A stretch of 36,112 bases of DNA from CBDVBZ01 sp965372355 (GTDB lineage Bacteria; Krumholzibacteriota; Krumholzibacteriia; WVZY01), in assembly GCA_965372355.1 (NCBI GenBank), contig CBDVBZ010000019.1:1-36112 (forward strand). The letters run 5' to 3'. Positions 16,039 through 23,239 of the stretch are shown here, piece by piece. Positions within the stretch are counted from its first letter, which is position 1; the number at the start of each line of letters is the position of its first letter. The position numbers were made by a program, and so were the translations under genes. Below the pieces are notes generated by a model. It saw nothing but the letters and a program-made list of their open reading frames with translations. It searched no databases and had not been told where the DNA came from.

Positions 16039-16668
16039 TTGACGGCTTTATCAGAGAAGATATCCGAATTCACGATAAGAAGATTGTCAACGTATTACCG
16101 GATTCTTATGGATCTCGGGCAGGAATCCGTAGCGACGGTATCTTCGGCTTCGCTGGCAGACCTGTGCGGCGTCACATCGGCACAGGTGCGCAAAGACCTG
16201 TCGTACTTCGGCAATTTCGGTACGCGCGGCCTGGGCTATCAGGTTGACGAGCTAAAAAACGCCATCGGTTCGATTCTTGGGCTCGACAGAAAATGGACGA
16301 TGGCCCTGTTCGGAGCGGGAAGTCTTGGCCACGCGCTGTTCTTCCATCAAGGGTTCAAGGACGACGGCTTCTATTTCACGCATATCTTCGATGTGGAGCC
16401 CACGAAGATCGGTATCAGATGGGAAGCCATGGAGATTCGCCCGGTCAGCGAGGCAAGGAATATCCTCGGAGCCGATCCCGTGGATATCGGTGTCATCGCC
16501 ACCCCGGCAAAGTCCGCGCAGGAAGTCGCGGACATTCTCGTTGAAAACGAGGTCAACGGCATACTCAATTTCGCCCCGAAAAGAATCTCGGTCCCCGGAA
16601 ATGTTCGACTCAGAAACGTCAACCTGGCAGTGGCGCTGGAGAATCTGACGTTTTTCCTCTCGAGCTGA
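16039..16668 (+). CDS. rex: Redox-sensing transcriptional repressor Rex
   Basis: This 209-residue protein has both Rex halves. The N-terminal winged helix (about 10-75) reads R-R-L-S-T-Y-Y-R-I-L and V-T-S-A-Q-V-R-K-D-L-S-Y-F-G-N-F-G-T-R-G-L-G-Y, a highly characteristic recognition segment. The Rossmann domain follows with F-G-A-G-S-L-G-H-A-L (91-100) and I-A-T-P-A-K-S-A-Q-E-V-A-D. Family members sense the NADH/NAD+ ratio and repress fermentation and respiration genes when NADH is low. The start is a TTG at 16039, supported by GGAGG 7 nt upstream and by the N-terminus typical of the family. It is placed between gyrA and a secreted-protein gene and is probably carried on the gyr transcript. I did not find a canonical Rex operator nearby. 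Confidence 0.95.
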   Translation: MTALSEKISEFTIRRLSTYYRILMDLGQESVATVSSASLADLCGVTSAQVRKDLSYFGNFGTRGLGYQVDELKNAIGSILGLDRKWTMALFGAGSLGHALFFHQGFKDDGFYFTHIFDVEPTKIGIRWEAMEIRPVSEARNILGADPVDIGVIATPAKSAQEVADILVENEVNGILNFAPKRISVPGNVRLRNVNLAVALENLTFFLSS

Positions 16669-16682
16669 GGGAAGCCCTTCCG

Positions 16683-18539
16683 ATGATAATCCGTAGAATT
16701 GCATCGGTGTTTTGCTTTGCACGCAGGCTGTGTTCCCGCGGTGCGCAGTTCGGCGCGGCCACGCTTGCCGTCCTCGCCGTGTCGGTCGCTTTTGCCGCGC
16801 AGAGTCTCGATCAGTCTCCCGAGGGTCAGGGAATACATTCCGACCGACTTGTGATCGGACCGGGCAAGGTTCGTTTTGCACAGACGCGAAACGGAGCGTG
16901 GCAGGAGATCGTACCGGCCTGGGCGAATGGATCGAATCTGATCTCCGGCGGCGGGTTCGCACTTTACGCGGAAGATGCCGACGGAAGAATCGTCGAGCTG
17001 ATCGCCACGGGCGATGCGACGCTCGATGTGCCCGCGGCCGCGCGCGATCTCGGCAAGTGCTGTGAAGGAATGGCGCACGGTTGGCGTGCACCGTCGCTCG
17101 ACCCGGATGATGATGGAGACGGACGCGCCGACGAGGATCGGCTCGACGGCATCGACAACGATCATGATGGCAAGATCGATGAGGACTTCGCAGCGATCGG
17201 CGATGAGATGATCGTAACGGAGTATTCAATGCGAGAGCCCGCAACCGGTCTTGCGATTGGGTTTCATCAAGAAGCGTACGCATGGTCGTTGCCCAATATC
17301 GACGGTGCGATCCTGTTGAGTCTCCGGGTCAGCAACGCGGGCGAGAAGCCGTTGAAGAACGTCCGTGTTGTTGCATACTACGAACGCAAAGGAGCGTTTG
17401 CCTTAACGGAGAGAACGATCAAGACGGCCACCAACCAGACCAACGAAAATGCGAACCGGTCGAGCGTGGTTGTCGTGTCGAGCGACGGACGGGGAGCTAA
17501 TCTGGCGCTGGTCGGTTCTGTGGCAGGCATCGATGAGGGCTCAGGCTGGATCTCGGGCCATGTCGAGTCGCGAGAGAATATGGAGCGGTCGGTTGCTCAG
17601 GTGATCGTTGCGGCACGCGACGGCGGAGAGAACCGAGCGGAGTCTGCACAAGAGTCTATGGAGAGCCGGATGGGTCCGGTCTCGGACGGTGCCGTCGTGT
17701 ATCACATCTCACCACGTTTGGATAGATTGGAGCCGGGGCAGACGATCGACCTGAACCTCGCGATTGTGGTCGCGCCACAGCTGACTCAGATCGAGGGGTC
17801 TACAACGCTCGCTGTTGAGACGTATTTTGGTGATGGTACCAACCTCTATGTACCGCCCCCGGTGTCGATGACCCCACGCGTACTGTGGGCAAGATACCGG
17901 ATGGATGAGGCGGAAGAAGAACCCACCCTTCTGATAAGCATTCAGGATAGCGGCGATGATCCGGTCGGTCCCGGAAACATATCCTACGTCACAGGAGTTG
18001 CTCCCTCGGACGTTAAGCCCCGTAATATCCCCAGTGGTGGATCTGTGCTGAGCCTTCGCGGGAATATCGCAGACAGCATAGTGATGGACAAGAGCCGGGC
18101 GACGCTAAAGGGCCGTCTGGACACGGGCGAGTTCTTTGAGATGATTCTTCGTCCCGAGGCACCGGTGAAGCCTGTGCCGTCGCGAGAGGCCGAGGCCTAC
18201 TGGCAGACACCGGGCAAGCTTTCGCGTGAGCTTCTCACGGGCTCACCCAACCCGTTTCGAAATGCCACGACGATCTCGTACGAGGTTCCTTCGTTGATCG
18301 AGCAAGAGGATGGATCGATCCTGCCTTCGTCCGGCGCTCGCGATACGACCGTCAAGATCTACAACGTGAGCGGACGTCTCGTGAACATCCTTGTGGAGGA
18401 CCATCTATCGCCGGGCACGTACTCAATCGGCTGGGCGGCCGTCGACGAATCGGGCAATGACGTGGCGAGTGGTGTTTACTATCTCAGACTCCAGATCCAA
18501 CAAAGATCGACGACGCAGCGGTTGATTCTCCTCAAATGA
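16683..18539 (+). CDS. Large secreted protein with Ca-binding stretch and FlgD/T9SS-like C-terminal domain
   Basis: The 618-residue product has a cleavable signal peptide (about 1-39, ending A-F-A-A-Q). Residues 139-168 form an aspartate-rich double motif (D-P-D-D-D-G-D-G-R-A-D-E-D and D-N-D-H-D-G-K-I-D-E-D) like thrombospondin type-3 or dockerin-type calcium loops. The middle is beta-rich and unrecognised. The last ~95 residues (G-S-P-N-P-F-R-N-A-T-T-I-S-Y-E-V ... I-Y-N-V-S-G-R-L-V ... G-V-Y-Y-L-R-L) match the FlgD Ig-like or type A sorting domain used for surface display or type 9 secretion in FCB-type bacteria. No secretion-machinery gene is in the window. ATG 16683 follows rex by 14 nt with a GGGAAG site. 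No enzymatic motif was seen. Confidence 0.85.
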   Translation: MIIRRIASVFCFARRLCSRGAQFGAATLAVLAVSVAFAAQSLDQSPEGQGIHSDRLVIGPGKVRFAQTRNGAWQEIVPAWANGSNLISGGGFALYAEDADGRIVELIATGDATLDVPAAARDLGKCCEGMAHGWRAPSLDPDDDGDGRADEDRLDGIDNDHDGKIDEDFAAIGDEMIVTEYSMREPATGLAIGFHQEAYAWSLPNIDGAILLSLRVSNAGEKPLKNVRVVAYYERKGAFALTERTIKTATNQTNENANRSSVVVVSSDGRGANLALVGSVAGIDEGSGWISGHVESRENMERSVAQVIVAARDGGENRAESAQESMESRMGPVSDGAVVYHISPRLDRLEPGQTIDLNLAIVVAPQLTQIEGSTTLAVETYFGDGTNLYVPPPVSMTPRVLWARYRMDEAEEEPTLLISIQDSGDDPVGPGNISYVTGVAPSDVKPRNIPSGGSVLSLRGNIADSIVMDKSRATLKGRLDTGEFFEMILRPEAPVKPVPSREAEAYWQTPGKLSRELLTGSPNPFRNATTISYEVPSLIEQEDGSILPSSGARDTTVKIYNVSGRLVNILVEDHLSPGTYSIGWAAVDESGNDVASGVYYLRLQIQQRSTTQRLILLK

Positions 18540-18586
18540 CCCCCGTTCGCCCCGACGGTGCGGGGGTGGTCCCCCGTCCCGGCGGG
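18540..18586 (+). terminator. GC-rich competing hairpins after the gyr-rex unit
   Basis: Directly after the stop codon, CGGGGG (18561-18566) can pair with CCCCCG on either side: at 18571-18576 with a TGGT loop, or upstream at 18540-18545. A shorter CCCCG/CGGGG pairing (18550-18554/18561-18565) competes. The stem with the TGGT loop is strongest. Only a short TTT follows (18587-18589), so termination would be weak or factor-assisted. Confidence 0.4.
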
Positions 18587-18612
18587 TTTCTCAGGCAATC
18601 TGGCCCGGAATT

Positions 18613-18621
18613 TGTTATATA
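18613..18621 (+). promoter_or_regulatory. Possible extended -10 promoter of hflX
   Basis: TG-T-TATATA (18613-18621) lies in a sharply AT-rich patch after GC-rich sequence. No convincing -35 is visible, so the call rests on the extended -10 and the base composition. It would place the start near 18628, at the foot of the first leader hairpin and about 145 nt upstream of hflX. Confidence 0.4.
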
Positions 18622-18627
18622 TATTAT

Positions 18628-18701
18628 GTAGCGCTGACCTAGCGGCAGCGCTACTTATGCCGGTTGGAGCGGACAACCTTCGGTTGCAGCTCAACCGGCA
18701 T
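18628..18701 (+). promoter_or_regulatory. Structured 5' leader of hflX: two strong hairpins
   Basis: Hairpin 1 is a perfect 9-bp inverted repeat, GTAGCGCTG (18628-18636) with CAGCGCTAC (18646-18654). Hairpin 2 pairs ATGCCGGTTGGAGC (18657-18670) with GCTCAACCGGCAT (18689-18701), 13 bp with one bulged G. An inner stem CAACC/GGTTG closes a TTC loop. The two stand 2 nt apart and no reading frame explains them. They fit a structured leader or small RNA. I do not recognise a known riboswitch class. Confidence 0.6.
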
Positions 18702-18772
18702 GAAGAGTGCAGAAGGTCCGGCGCACAAGCACGCGTGGACCCGGATATCGGATTTGAGGAGGACCTGCGTAA

Positions 18773-20065
18773 GTGAAGAAGGGGATTCAAGTTGCCCCGC
18801 AAGAGAAACTGATCGAGCGAGCTTATCTCGTGGGCGTTTCCCTCCCCGACGTTCCAATGGCGGTGGCGAGGGATCACCTCAATGAGTTGCAGCAGCTTGC
18901 GCTGACAGCTGGCGCCATAGTCGTCGGCAGCACGATTCAGGGGCGGACGAGAATCGATGGGGCGACTTACATCGGTAAGGGTAAGGCGCAGGCGGTCAAG
19001 ACCGAGTGCGAAAGACTGGACGCGAACCTTCTCATATTCGACAGCGATCTCTCTCCCGCCCAGGCGAGAAACGTCGAGAAGATACTGGGCGTCAACGTCA
19101 TCGATCGCACGGAACTAATCCTCGACATATTCGCGCGACACGCCCAAACGCAACAGGCAAAGGCACAAGTCGAGCTCGCGCAGCTCATCTACACGCTACC
19201 CCGTTTGAGTAAACTCTGGGACCACCTGTCACGCCAGCAGGGTGGTATTGGGATGAGGGGCCCGGGCGAGACGCAGCTGGAGGTCGATCGCCGCCGCGTG
19301 CGTGATCGGATCATCCGGCTAAAAAAAGAACTCAAGAGTTTTGATACACGCAACGAGGTGGTTCGTGGAGCGCGAGATGGGTTTCCGATCGTCGCGCTCG
19401 TGGGGTATACGAACACCGGCAAGTCAACGCTGATGAACGCGCTGACCGGCGCCAACACTCGCGCCGAAAACCAGCTCTTCGCTACGCTGGACACATTGAC
19501 CCGACAGATGAAAACAACAAGCAGAACGCCTGCGTTGCTCGTTGACACAGTCGGTTTTATCCGTAAACTTCCCCATCATCTTGTCGAGAGTTTCAAAGCG
19601 ACGCTGGCGGACATCGCAAACGCCGATCTCTGTCTTCACGTGATCGATGCATCCCATCCGGGCTATGCGGAGCAGATGAAGATTGCAGATATCACACTGC
19701 ACAGGATCCAGGGACGCGACCGCGACAAGATTTACGTCTTCAACAAGATCGATGCGATCGAGCAGGAAACAATCGAGGGTCTCCGGGTGCGTTACCCCGG
19801 AGCTGTCTTTATTTCGGCAGAGCGGAAAGACGGATTGGATGGGCTCAGACAGCGTGTCGATCAATCGTTGTTTGGAAAGAATGTTGAGGTGGAAATAAAG
19901 ATCCGCGCCGTCGATGGCAAAGGGATCGCTGCGGTGAAAAGCCTGCTTCAGAAGCCAACGAGCTCGATGCGAAATGGCTTCTGTATCGTCAAAGGCTGGA
20001 TCGACTCGAAGCACATGGACAGCCTCGAACGAGTCGACGGTATCAAGGTGCGATATCTCTTCTAG
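18773..20065 (+). CDS. hflX: GTPase HflX
   Basis: This 430-residue protein is a ribosome-associated GTPase that splits or rescues stalled ribosomes under stress. The N-terminal HflX domain has V-V-G-S-T-I-Q-G-R-T-R-I-D-G-A-T-Y-I-G-K-G and L-S-P-A-Q-A-R-N-V-E. It is followed by the coiled linker with R-G-P-G-E-T-Q-L-E-V-D-R-R. The G domain has G-Y-T-N-T-G-K-S (211-218), D-T-V-G-F-I and N-K-I-D. GTG 18773 is taken because of GAGGAGGAC at 18756-18763, though the 10-nt spacing is long. It has its own leader (18628-18701) and is followed by a convergent gene. HflX is often induced by heat or antibiotics, which suits an RNA-structured leader. Confidence 0.95.
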   Translation: MKKGIQVAPQEKLIERAYLVGVSLPDVPMAVARDHLNELQQLALTAGAIVVGSTIQGRTRIDGATYIGKGKAQAVKTECERLDANLLIFDSDLSPAQARNVEKILGVNVIDRTELILDIFARHAQTQQAKAQVELAQLIYTLPRLSKLWDHLSRQQGGIGMRGPGETQLEVDRRRVRDRIIRLKKELKSFDTRNEVVRGARDGFPIVALVGYTNTGKSTLMNALTGANTRAENQLFATLDTLTRQMKTTSRTPALLVDTVGFIRKLPHHLVESFKATLADIANADLCLHVIDASHPGYAEQMKIADITLHRIQGRDRDKIYVFNKIDAIEQETIEGLRVRYPGAVFISAERKDGLDGLRQRVDQSLFGKNVEVEIKIRAVDGKGIAAVKSLLQKPTSSMRNGFCIVKGWIDSKHMDSLERVDGIKVRYLF

Positions 20066-20149
20066 ATTCAAGGGGTGCTTGTGAGGTCTTCCGTAGGAGC
20101 CTTGCGCGGGAACCCTCTTTCAGAGGACAGGCGAGCGAGGATCGGCCGT

Positions 20150-20190
20150 GGGTGGGGCTCAACGGGCGCCCGGTCCGAGTGCCCCCGCCC
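20150..20190. terminator. GC-rich hairpin between hflX and the convergent membrane-protein gene
   Basis: GGGTGGGGCTC (20150-20160) can pair with GAGTGCCCCCGCCC (20177-20190) apart from a 2-nt bulge, with a nested GGGCGCCC palindrome at 20164-20171. It lies in the 131-nt convergent gap just downstream of the minus-strand stop. No T-run follows, so it may be a bidirectional but inefficient terminator. Confidence 0.35.
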
Positions 20191-20196
20191 CCAAGC

Positions 20197-21483
20197 TCAC
20201 TCCCCGCGTTGCAGTGCCTCGTGGCGGGCGCGGACCTCGTCGGCCATCTCCTGAATCGGCGGCATCTCCGCGATCATCTCGTATTTCGTATCCAATTGAT
20301 AAATAATGAACTGTGCGAGTGCCACGAAGGCCAACGGCAGGATATAGGGCAGGAAGCGGCGCCAGCGGTGTCGCCACAGGAGACGGGAGGCAAGTACGGT
20401 GAGCGAGGCCAGTATCATAGAAAAGCCAACGGAGACCAAATACAAATGCCGTATGTCGAGCCAGTCGGATGCGTACTTGGTGAACTCGAAGAAACAAAAT
20501 GGCGTGACTGTAATGTATGTCCAGGCGATAAAGAACCGAAGCGTTCGGTTACCGAATACGAACCCAAAAAGGCTAAACGATACTATCGCAATGAACACGA
20601 GCAAACGAATCGCCCACGCCACCTTGAAAATCGTGTAGACAACGGGTCCCGCATGCTCGATGAGGGACGACGTATGGACCGGAAACGCCATGCGAACAAG
20701 GTGAGACGCATAGTTCTTAAAAAGTCTGAGTATGCTGGACACGAAATCGTATTGCGCGGCGACTTCATAACCTAGCGCCAGCTTTGCTATTAGTGCCGCC
20801 AAAGCAATCACCGCAAATGCGAGTAGTCCGATGTTGAGAATTGGCTTTTTTGTTTCAGACCGAAAAAACACAGAGAATGCCAGCATACAACCGAGTATGC
20901 CGAACGACGTGATTGTCGTCATCAAACTGAGAACAAAACAAAACGCGGCCGCGAAAAACCAGCTAGATAGTACCTTTCCCCCATGCTTCAATTCGTTTTT
21001 GAAGTAGAACAACAAAGTCATCAGTGTCATAAGCGTGATCAAAAGATTGCTCACTCCAGACACAACCATAACGGCCTTGCCATAGTTGCCCACGGCACAC
21101 GCAAACAACAACGACGATACCACGGCGATTACCTTATCTTTGAGAAGCACAAAGACAAGTATGGCGACGAGAAAAGCATTGAGGGTGTGGACGACTACGT
21201 TGAACAGGTAATACTTCGAGGCATCGAGGCCAAAGAGCGAGTACTCGATGTAGAACAACAGATTGACGAGCGGCTGGAAGGGCTGCTTTGGGGCGGCGGC
21301 GAATATCTGCCCCGGCGAATCGCCGGTGTCGATGGCTCGGTGAAGATAGAGGAAATCCCCAGGGTTCCAGAACGGGTTGTCCCGGGTGACAGAGAAGAAA
21401 ACAAGGCTGAGAACAAGCAGTAGCCCAAAATACAGCAATCTCGAGCCAAGCGACCAGGTCTCCCGGTCTTTTGGGGTGGTCAT
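20197..21483 (-). CDS. Polytopic membrane protein, GT-C glycosyltransferase-like
   Basis: The 428-residue protein has about 10-11 hydrophobic helices. Early features are a first helix (L-L-Y-F-G-L-L-L-V-L-S-L-V-F-F) followed by D-N-P-F-W-N-P-G-D-F-L-Y-L-H-R-A, with an acidic residue in the first periplasmic loop as in GT-C (dolichyl-phosphate-mannose transferase-like) enzymes, then P-F-Q-P-L-V-N-L-L-F-Y. The resemblance is partial, so a lipid-linked sugar transferase is a suggestion only. I chose ATG 21483 (M-T-T-P-K) because the protein then starts just before its first helix. The longer frame from 21624 adds about 47 residues but shows no ribosome binding site. It stands alone, divergent from mqnA, and its composition is slightly more AT-rich than neighbours. 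Confidence 0.6.
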   Translation of the reverse strand: MTTPKDRETWSLGSRLLYFGLLLVLSLVFFSVTRDNPFWNPGDFLYLHRAIDTGDSPGQIFAAAPKQPFQPLVNLLFYIEYSLFGLDASKYYLFNVVVHTLNAFLVAILVFVLLKDKVIAVVSSLLFACAVGNYGKAVMVVSGVSNLLITLMTLMTLLFYFKNELKHGGKVLSSWFFAAAFCFVLSLMTTITSFGILGCMLAFSVFFRSETKKPILNIGLLAFAVIALAALIAKLALGYEVAAQYDFVSSILRLFKNYASHLVRMAFPVHTSSLIEHAGPVVYTIFKVAWAIRLLVFIAIVSFSLFGFVFGNRTLRFFIAWTYITVTPFCFFEFTKYASDWLDIRHLYLVSVGFSMILASLTVLASRLLWRHRWRRFLPYILPLAFVALAQFIIYQLDTKYEMIAEMPPIQEMADEVRARHEALQRGE

Positions 21484-21635
21484 AGGGTTCCGTCCGTCTA
21501 AGGAGGGGTCGGGAATACGCTCGAAATAAGCGAATCCGGCGCGTAAGTATAGCAGAAAAGTCGGTGCGGTGATAAGGGCGATAGGAACGCCACATCGGCA
21601 CATTTGTTGCTTATCCATCCCCAATTCAATAATGC

Positions 21636-21664
21636 TTGCACTATTTTTGGGCGGGTGCTATAAG
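21636..21664 (+). promoter_or_regulatory. Sigma-70-type promoter of mqnA
   Basis: TTGCAC (21636-21641) is followed after 17 nt by TATAAG (21659-21664), with TGC directly upstream of the -10 as an extended element. It is the best-formed promoter in the window and lies about 40 nt ahead of mqnA. Confidence 0.65.
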
Positions 21665-21705
21665 CACTTGGCTTTACAAACGAAGCTCGAGAAAGGACAC
21701 AAGGC

Positions 21706-22512
21706 GTGGGAAAGATACGAATTGGAACCCCGGACTACCTGTCAGTCCAACCACTGATAAACGGACTCGCCGAACAACAACAGATGGAGTTTGTCTACGC
21801 AGAGCCGGGCGAACTTGCGACAGCTCTGGAGCAAGAGGAGCTCGACATAGCACTCGTCCCTAGTATCGAGTTTTTGCGGGGGGTAGGTGAGAGCTTTATC
21901 GAAGGTCCGGGTCTGGTGATCCGCGGCAGAACGGGTGGGAGCGTTCTCGTAACCGATCGACCCATAGGGGAGATCGATAGTATAGCGGTCGCCGAAAACA
22001 GCCGGACAGCGGTAGCGGTTCTTCGTATTCTGCTGGACAAGGTTCACAAAGCGCTGCCGGACTTCTGCGTATGCAAGGCAGACGCAGAGAAGTGGAAAGA
22101 CAACCACGATGCGATACTGCTCACCGGTGATGAGGGGCTCCGATACTGTTCGCAGCACCTGCAGTCGGACGAGATCTGCTATGATCTGGGTGAGATGTGG
22201 TGCGATCTCTATCCGTCTCCGTTGACCGTCGCGATGTGGGTCTATAATGACAACCGGATTGCCCAGGATCTGCGAGGCCTGTTGACTGAGGCAAGGGACA
22301 ACGGCGTCAGGGAGCTTTCGCTGCTTGCGGACGGTGCCGCGACCCGGACGGGCCATGATAGTCAATTCATCTACGACTATCTCAGCCGGGGTTGGAGCTA
22401 CAATATTGGCCAGCGCGAAGAGAACGGGCTCAAGCTGTTCGAAGAGGCGGCGTTTGACTACCAACTCATCCAGCATCGGAGACTGGGAAAGGTCCTGACG
22501 GGACAGAGCTAG
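21706..22512 (+). CDS. mqnA: MqnA-like chorismate dehydratase (futalosine pathway)
   Basis: The 268-residue protein starts I-R-I-G-T-P-D-Y-L-S-V-Q-P-L and contains E-L-D-I-A-L-V-P-S-I-E-F. These are the typical opening and substrate-pocket segments of MqnA, which dehydrates chorismate to 3-enolpyruvylbenzoate in the futalosine route to menaquinone. The fold is that of a periplasmic-binding protein without a signal peptide, as expected for a cytosolic enzyme. GTG 21706 follows AAAGGACACAAGGC. The gene stands alone; no other mqn genes are visible. It converges on endonuclease V with a 19-nt gap. MqnD-like or other binding-protein-fold enzymes are the alternative. Confidence 0.85.
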   Translation: MGKIRIGTPDYLSVQPLINGLAEQQQMEFVYAEPGELATALEQEELDIALVPSIEFLRGVGESFIEGPGLVIRGRTGGSVLVTDRPIGEIDSIAVAENSRTAVAVLRILLDKVHKALPDFCVCKADAEKWKDNHDAILLTGDEGLRYCSQHLQSDEICYDLGEMWCDLYPSPLTVAMWVYNDNRIAQDLRGLLTEARDNGVRELSLLADGAATRTGHDSQFIYDYLSRGWSYNIGQREENGLKLFEEAAFDYQLIQHRRLGKVLTGQS

Positions 22513-22531
22513 CCGAACGTCTCGATCTGCT

Positions 22532-23227
22532 TCAGCGCGAACGTCCCGATCGCAGGCGTCGTTTTTCCTCCCCGGCGAGGCGATCGGCGCGACGGGTAGG
22601 CTCGGGCAAACGATAGCGCGGTGCACAAGCCAGCACCAGCCGGCGGCAACCGCGCTGATCGGTAAGATGCCCCGGCGACACGAAAACGGGCTTCACGTCG
22701 TCCCGCGTCCTCAGGACACTCCCGACACGTTTCCCCCGATACGATAACGGGCTGTAACTACCGCGTTTGCGCCCGGGTTGCCTGTAATCCCCAACGAGCA
22801 GGCTTTTTGCACAACCGATCGTCGGTCTGCGAAGCAGTACACCAAGGTGGCTGGCCAGACCCAGTCCGCGGGGATGTGCGATCCCGTGACCGTCGCAGAT
22901 CACGACATCGACGTTCGAGACCACCTTTTTCAGGCACGCGGCCAGCGACGGAATCTCCCGAAACGACAGTAGTCCCGGAATGTATGGAAAGGTGAGATCT
23001 GTCACCGCCGTGCGTGCCTCGATTAGCTCGAGTGACGGAAACTCATAGACAACAACGGCACTAATGAGACGCTGTGTTGATTTGCTGATCGCAATATCCG
23101 CACCGGCGACGACGTGGACTTTCCTGAGTAGGAGCGGTCTGAAGCGGACGCTCCGTTGGAGTTTGACCTGGATCGAGGTCGCCTCGTGGTAGTCCATATC
23201 CCAGGCGTGTTGTTCGTAGATTCTCAC
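22532..23227 (-). CDS. nfi: Endonuclease V
   Basis: The 231-residue protein shows every family landmark: G-A-D-I-A-I (D44), Y-I-P-G-L-L-S-F-R-E (E91), D-G-H-G-I-A-H-P-R (D112), P-T-I-G-C-A-K-S (K141) and V-S-P-G-H. Asp44, Glu91 and Asp112 match the metal-binding active site. The enzyme nicks DNA (or RNA) next to deaminated adenine (inosine). The C-terminus ends in an arginine-rich tail (E-E-K-R-R-L-R-S-G-R-S-R) that is longer than the core fold requires. The start is GTG 23227, 12 nt after the histidine kinase stop, so it is likely the last gene of that transcript. No strong ribosome binding site is visible. Confidence 0.93.
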   Translation of the reverse strand: MRIYEQHAWDMDYHEATSIQVKLQRSVRFRPLLLRKVHVVAGADIAISKSTQRLISAVVVYEFPSLELIEARTAVTDLTFPYIPGLLSFREIPSLAACLKKVVSNVDVVICDGHGIAHPRGLGLASHLGVLLRRPTIGCAKSLLVGDYRQPGRKRGSYSPLSYRGKRVGSVLRTRDDVKPVFVSPGHLTDQRGCRRLVLACAPRYRLPEPTRRADRLAGEEKRRLRSGRSR

Positions 23228-23239
23228 TGGTTCTGCGCG

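Noticed and set aside
20152..20775. 207-codon plus-strand frame opposite the membrane protein
   Set aside because: Composition is low in hydrophobic residues and lacks any motif; the opposite strand has regular membrane helices.
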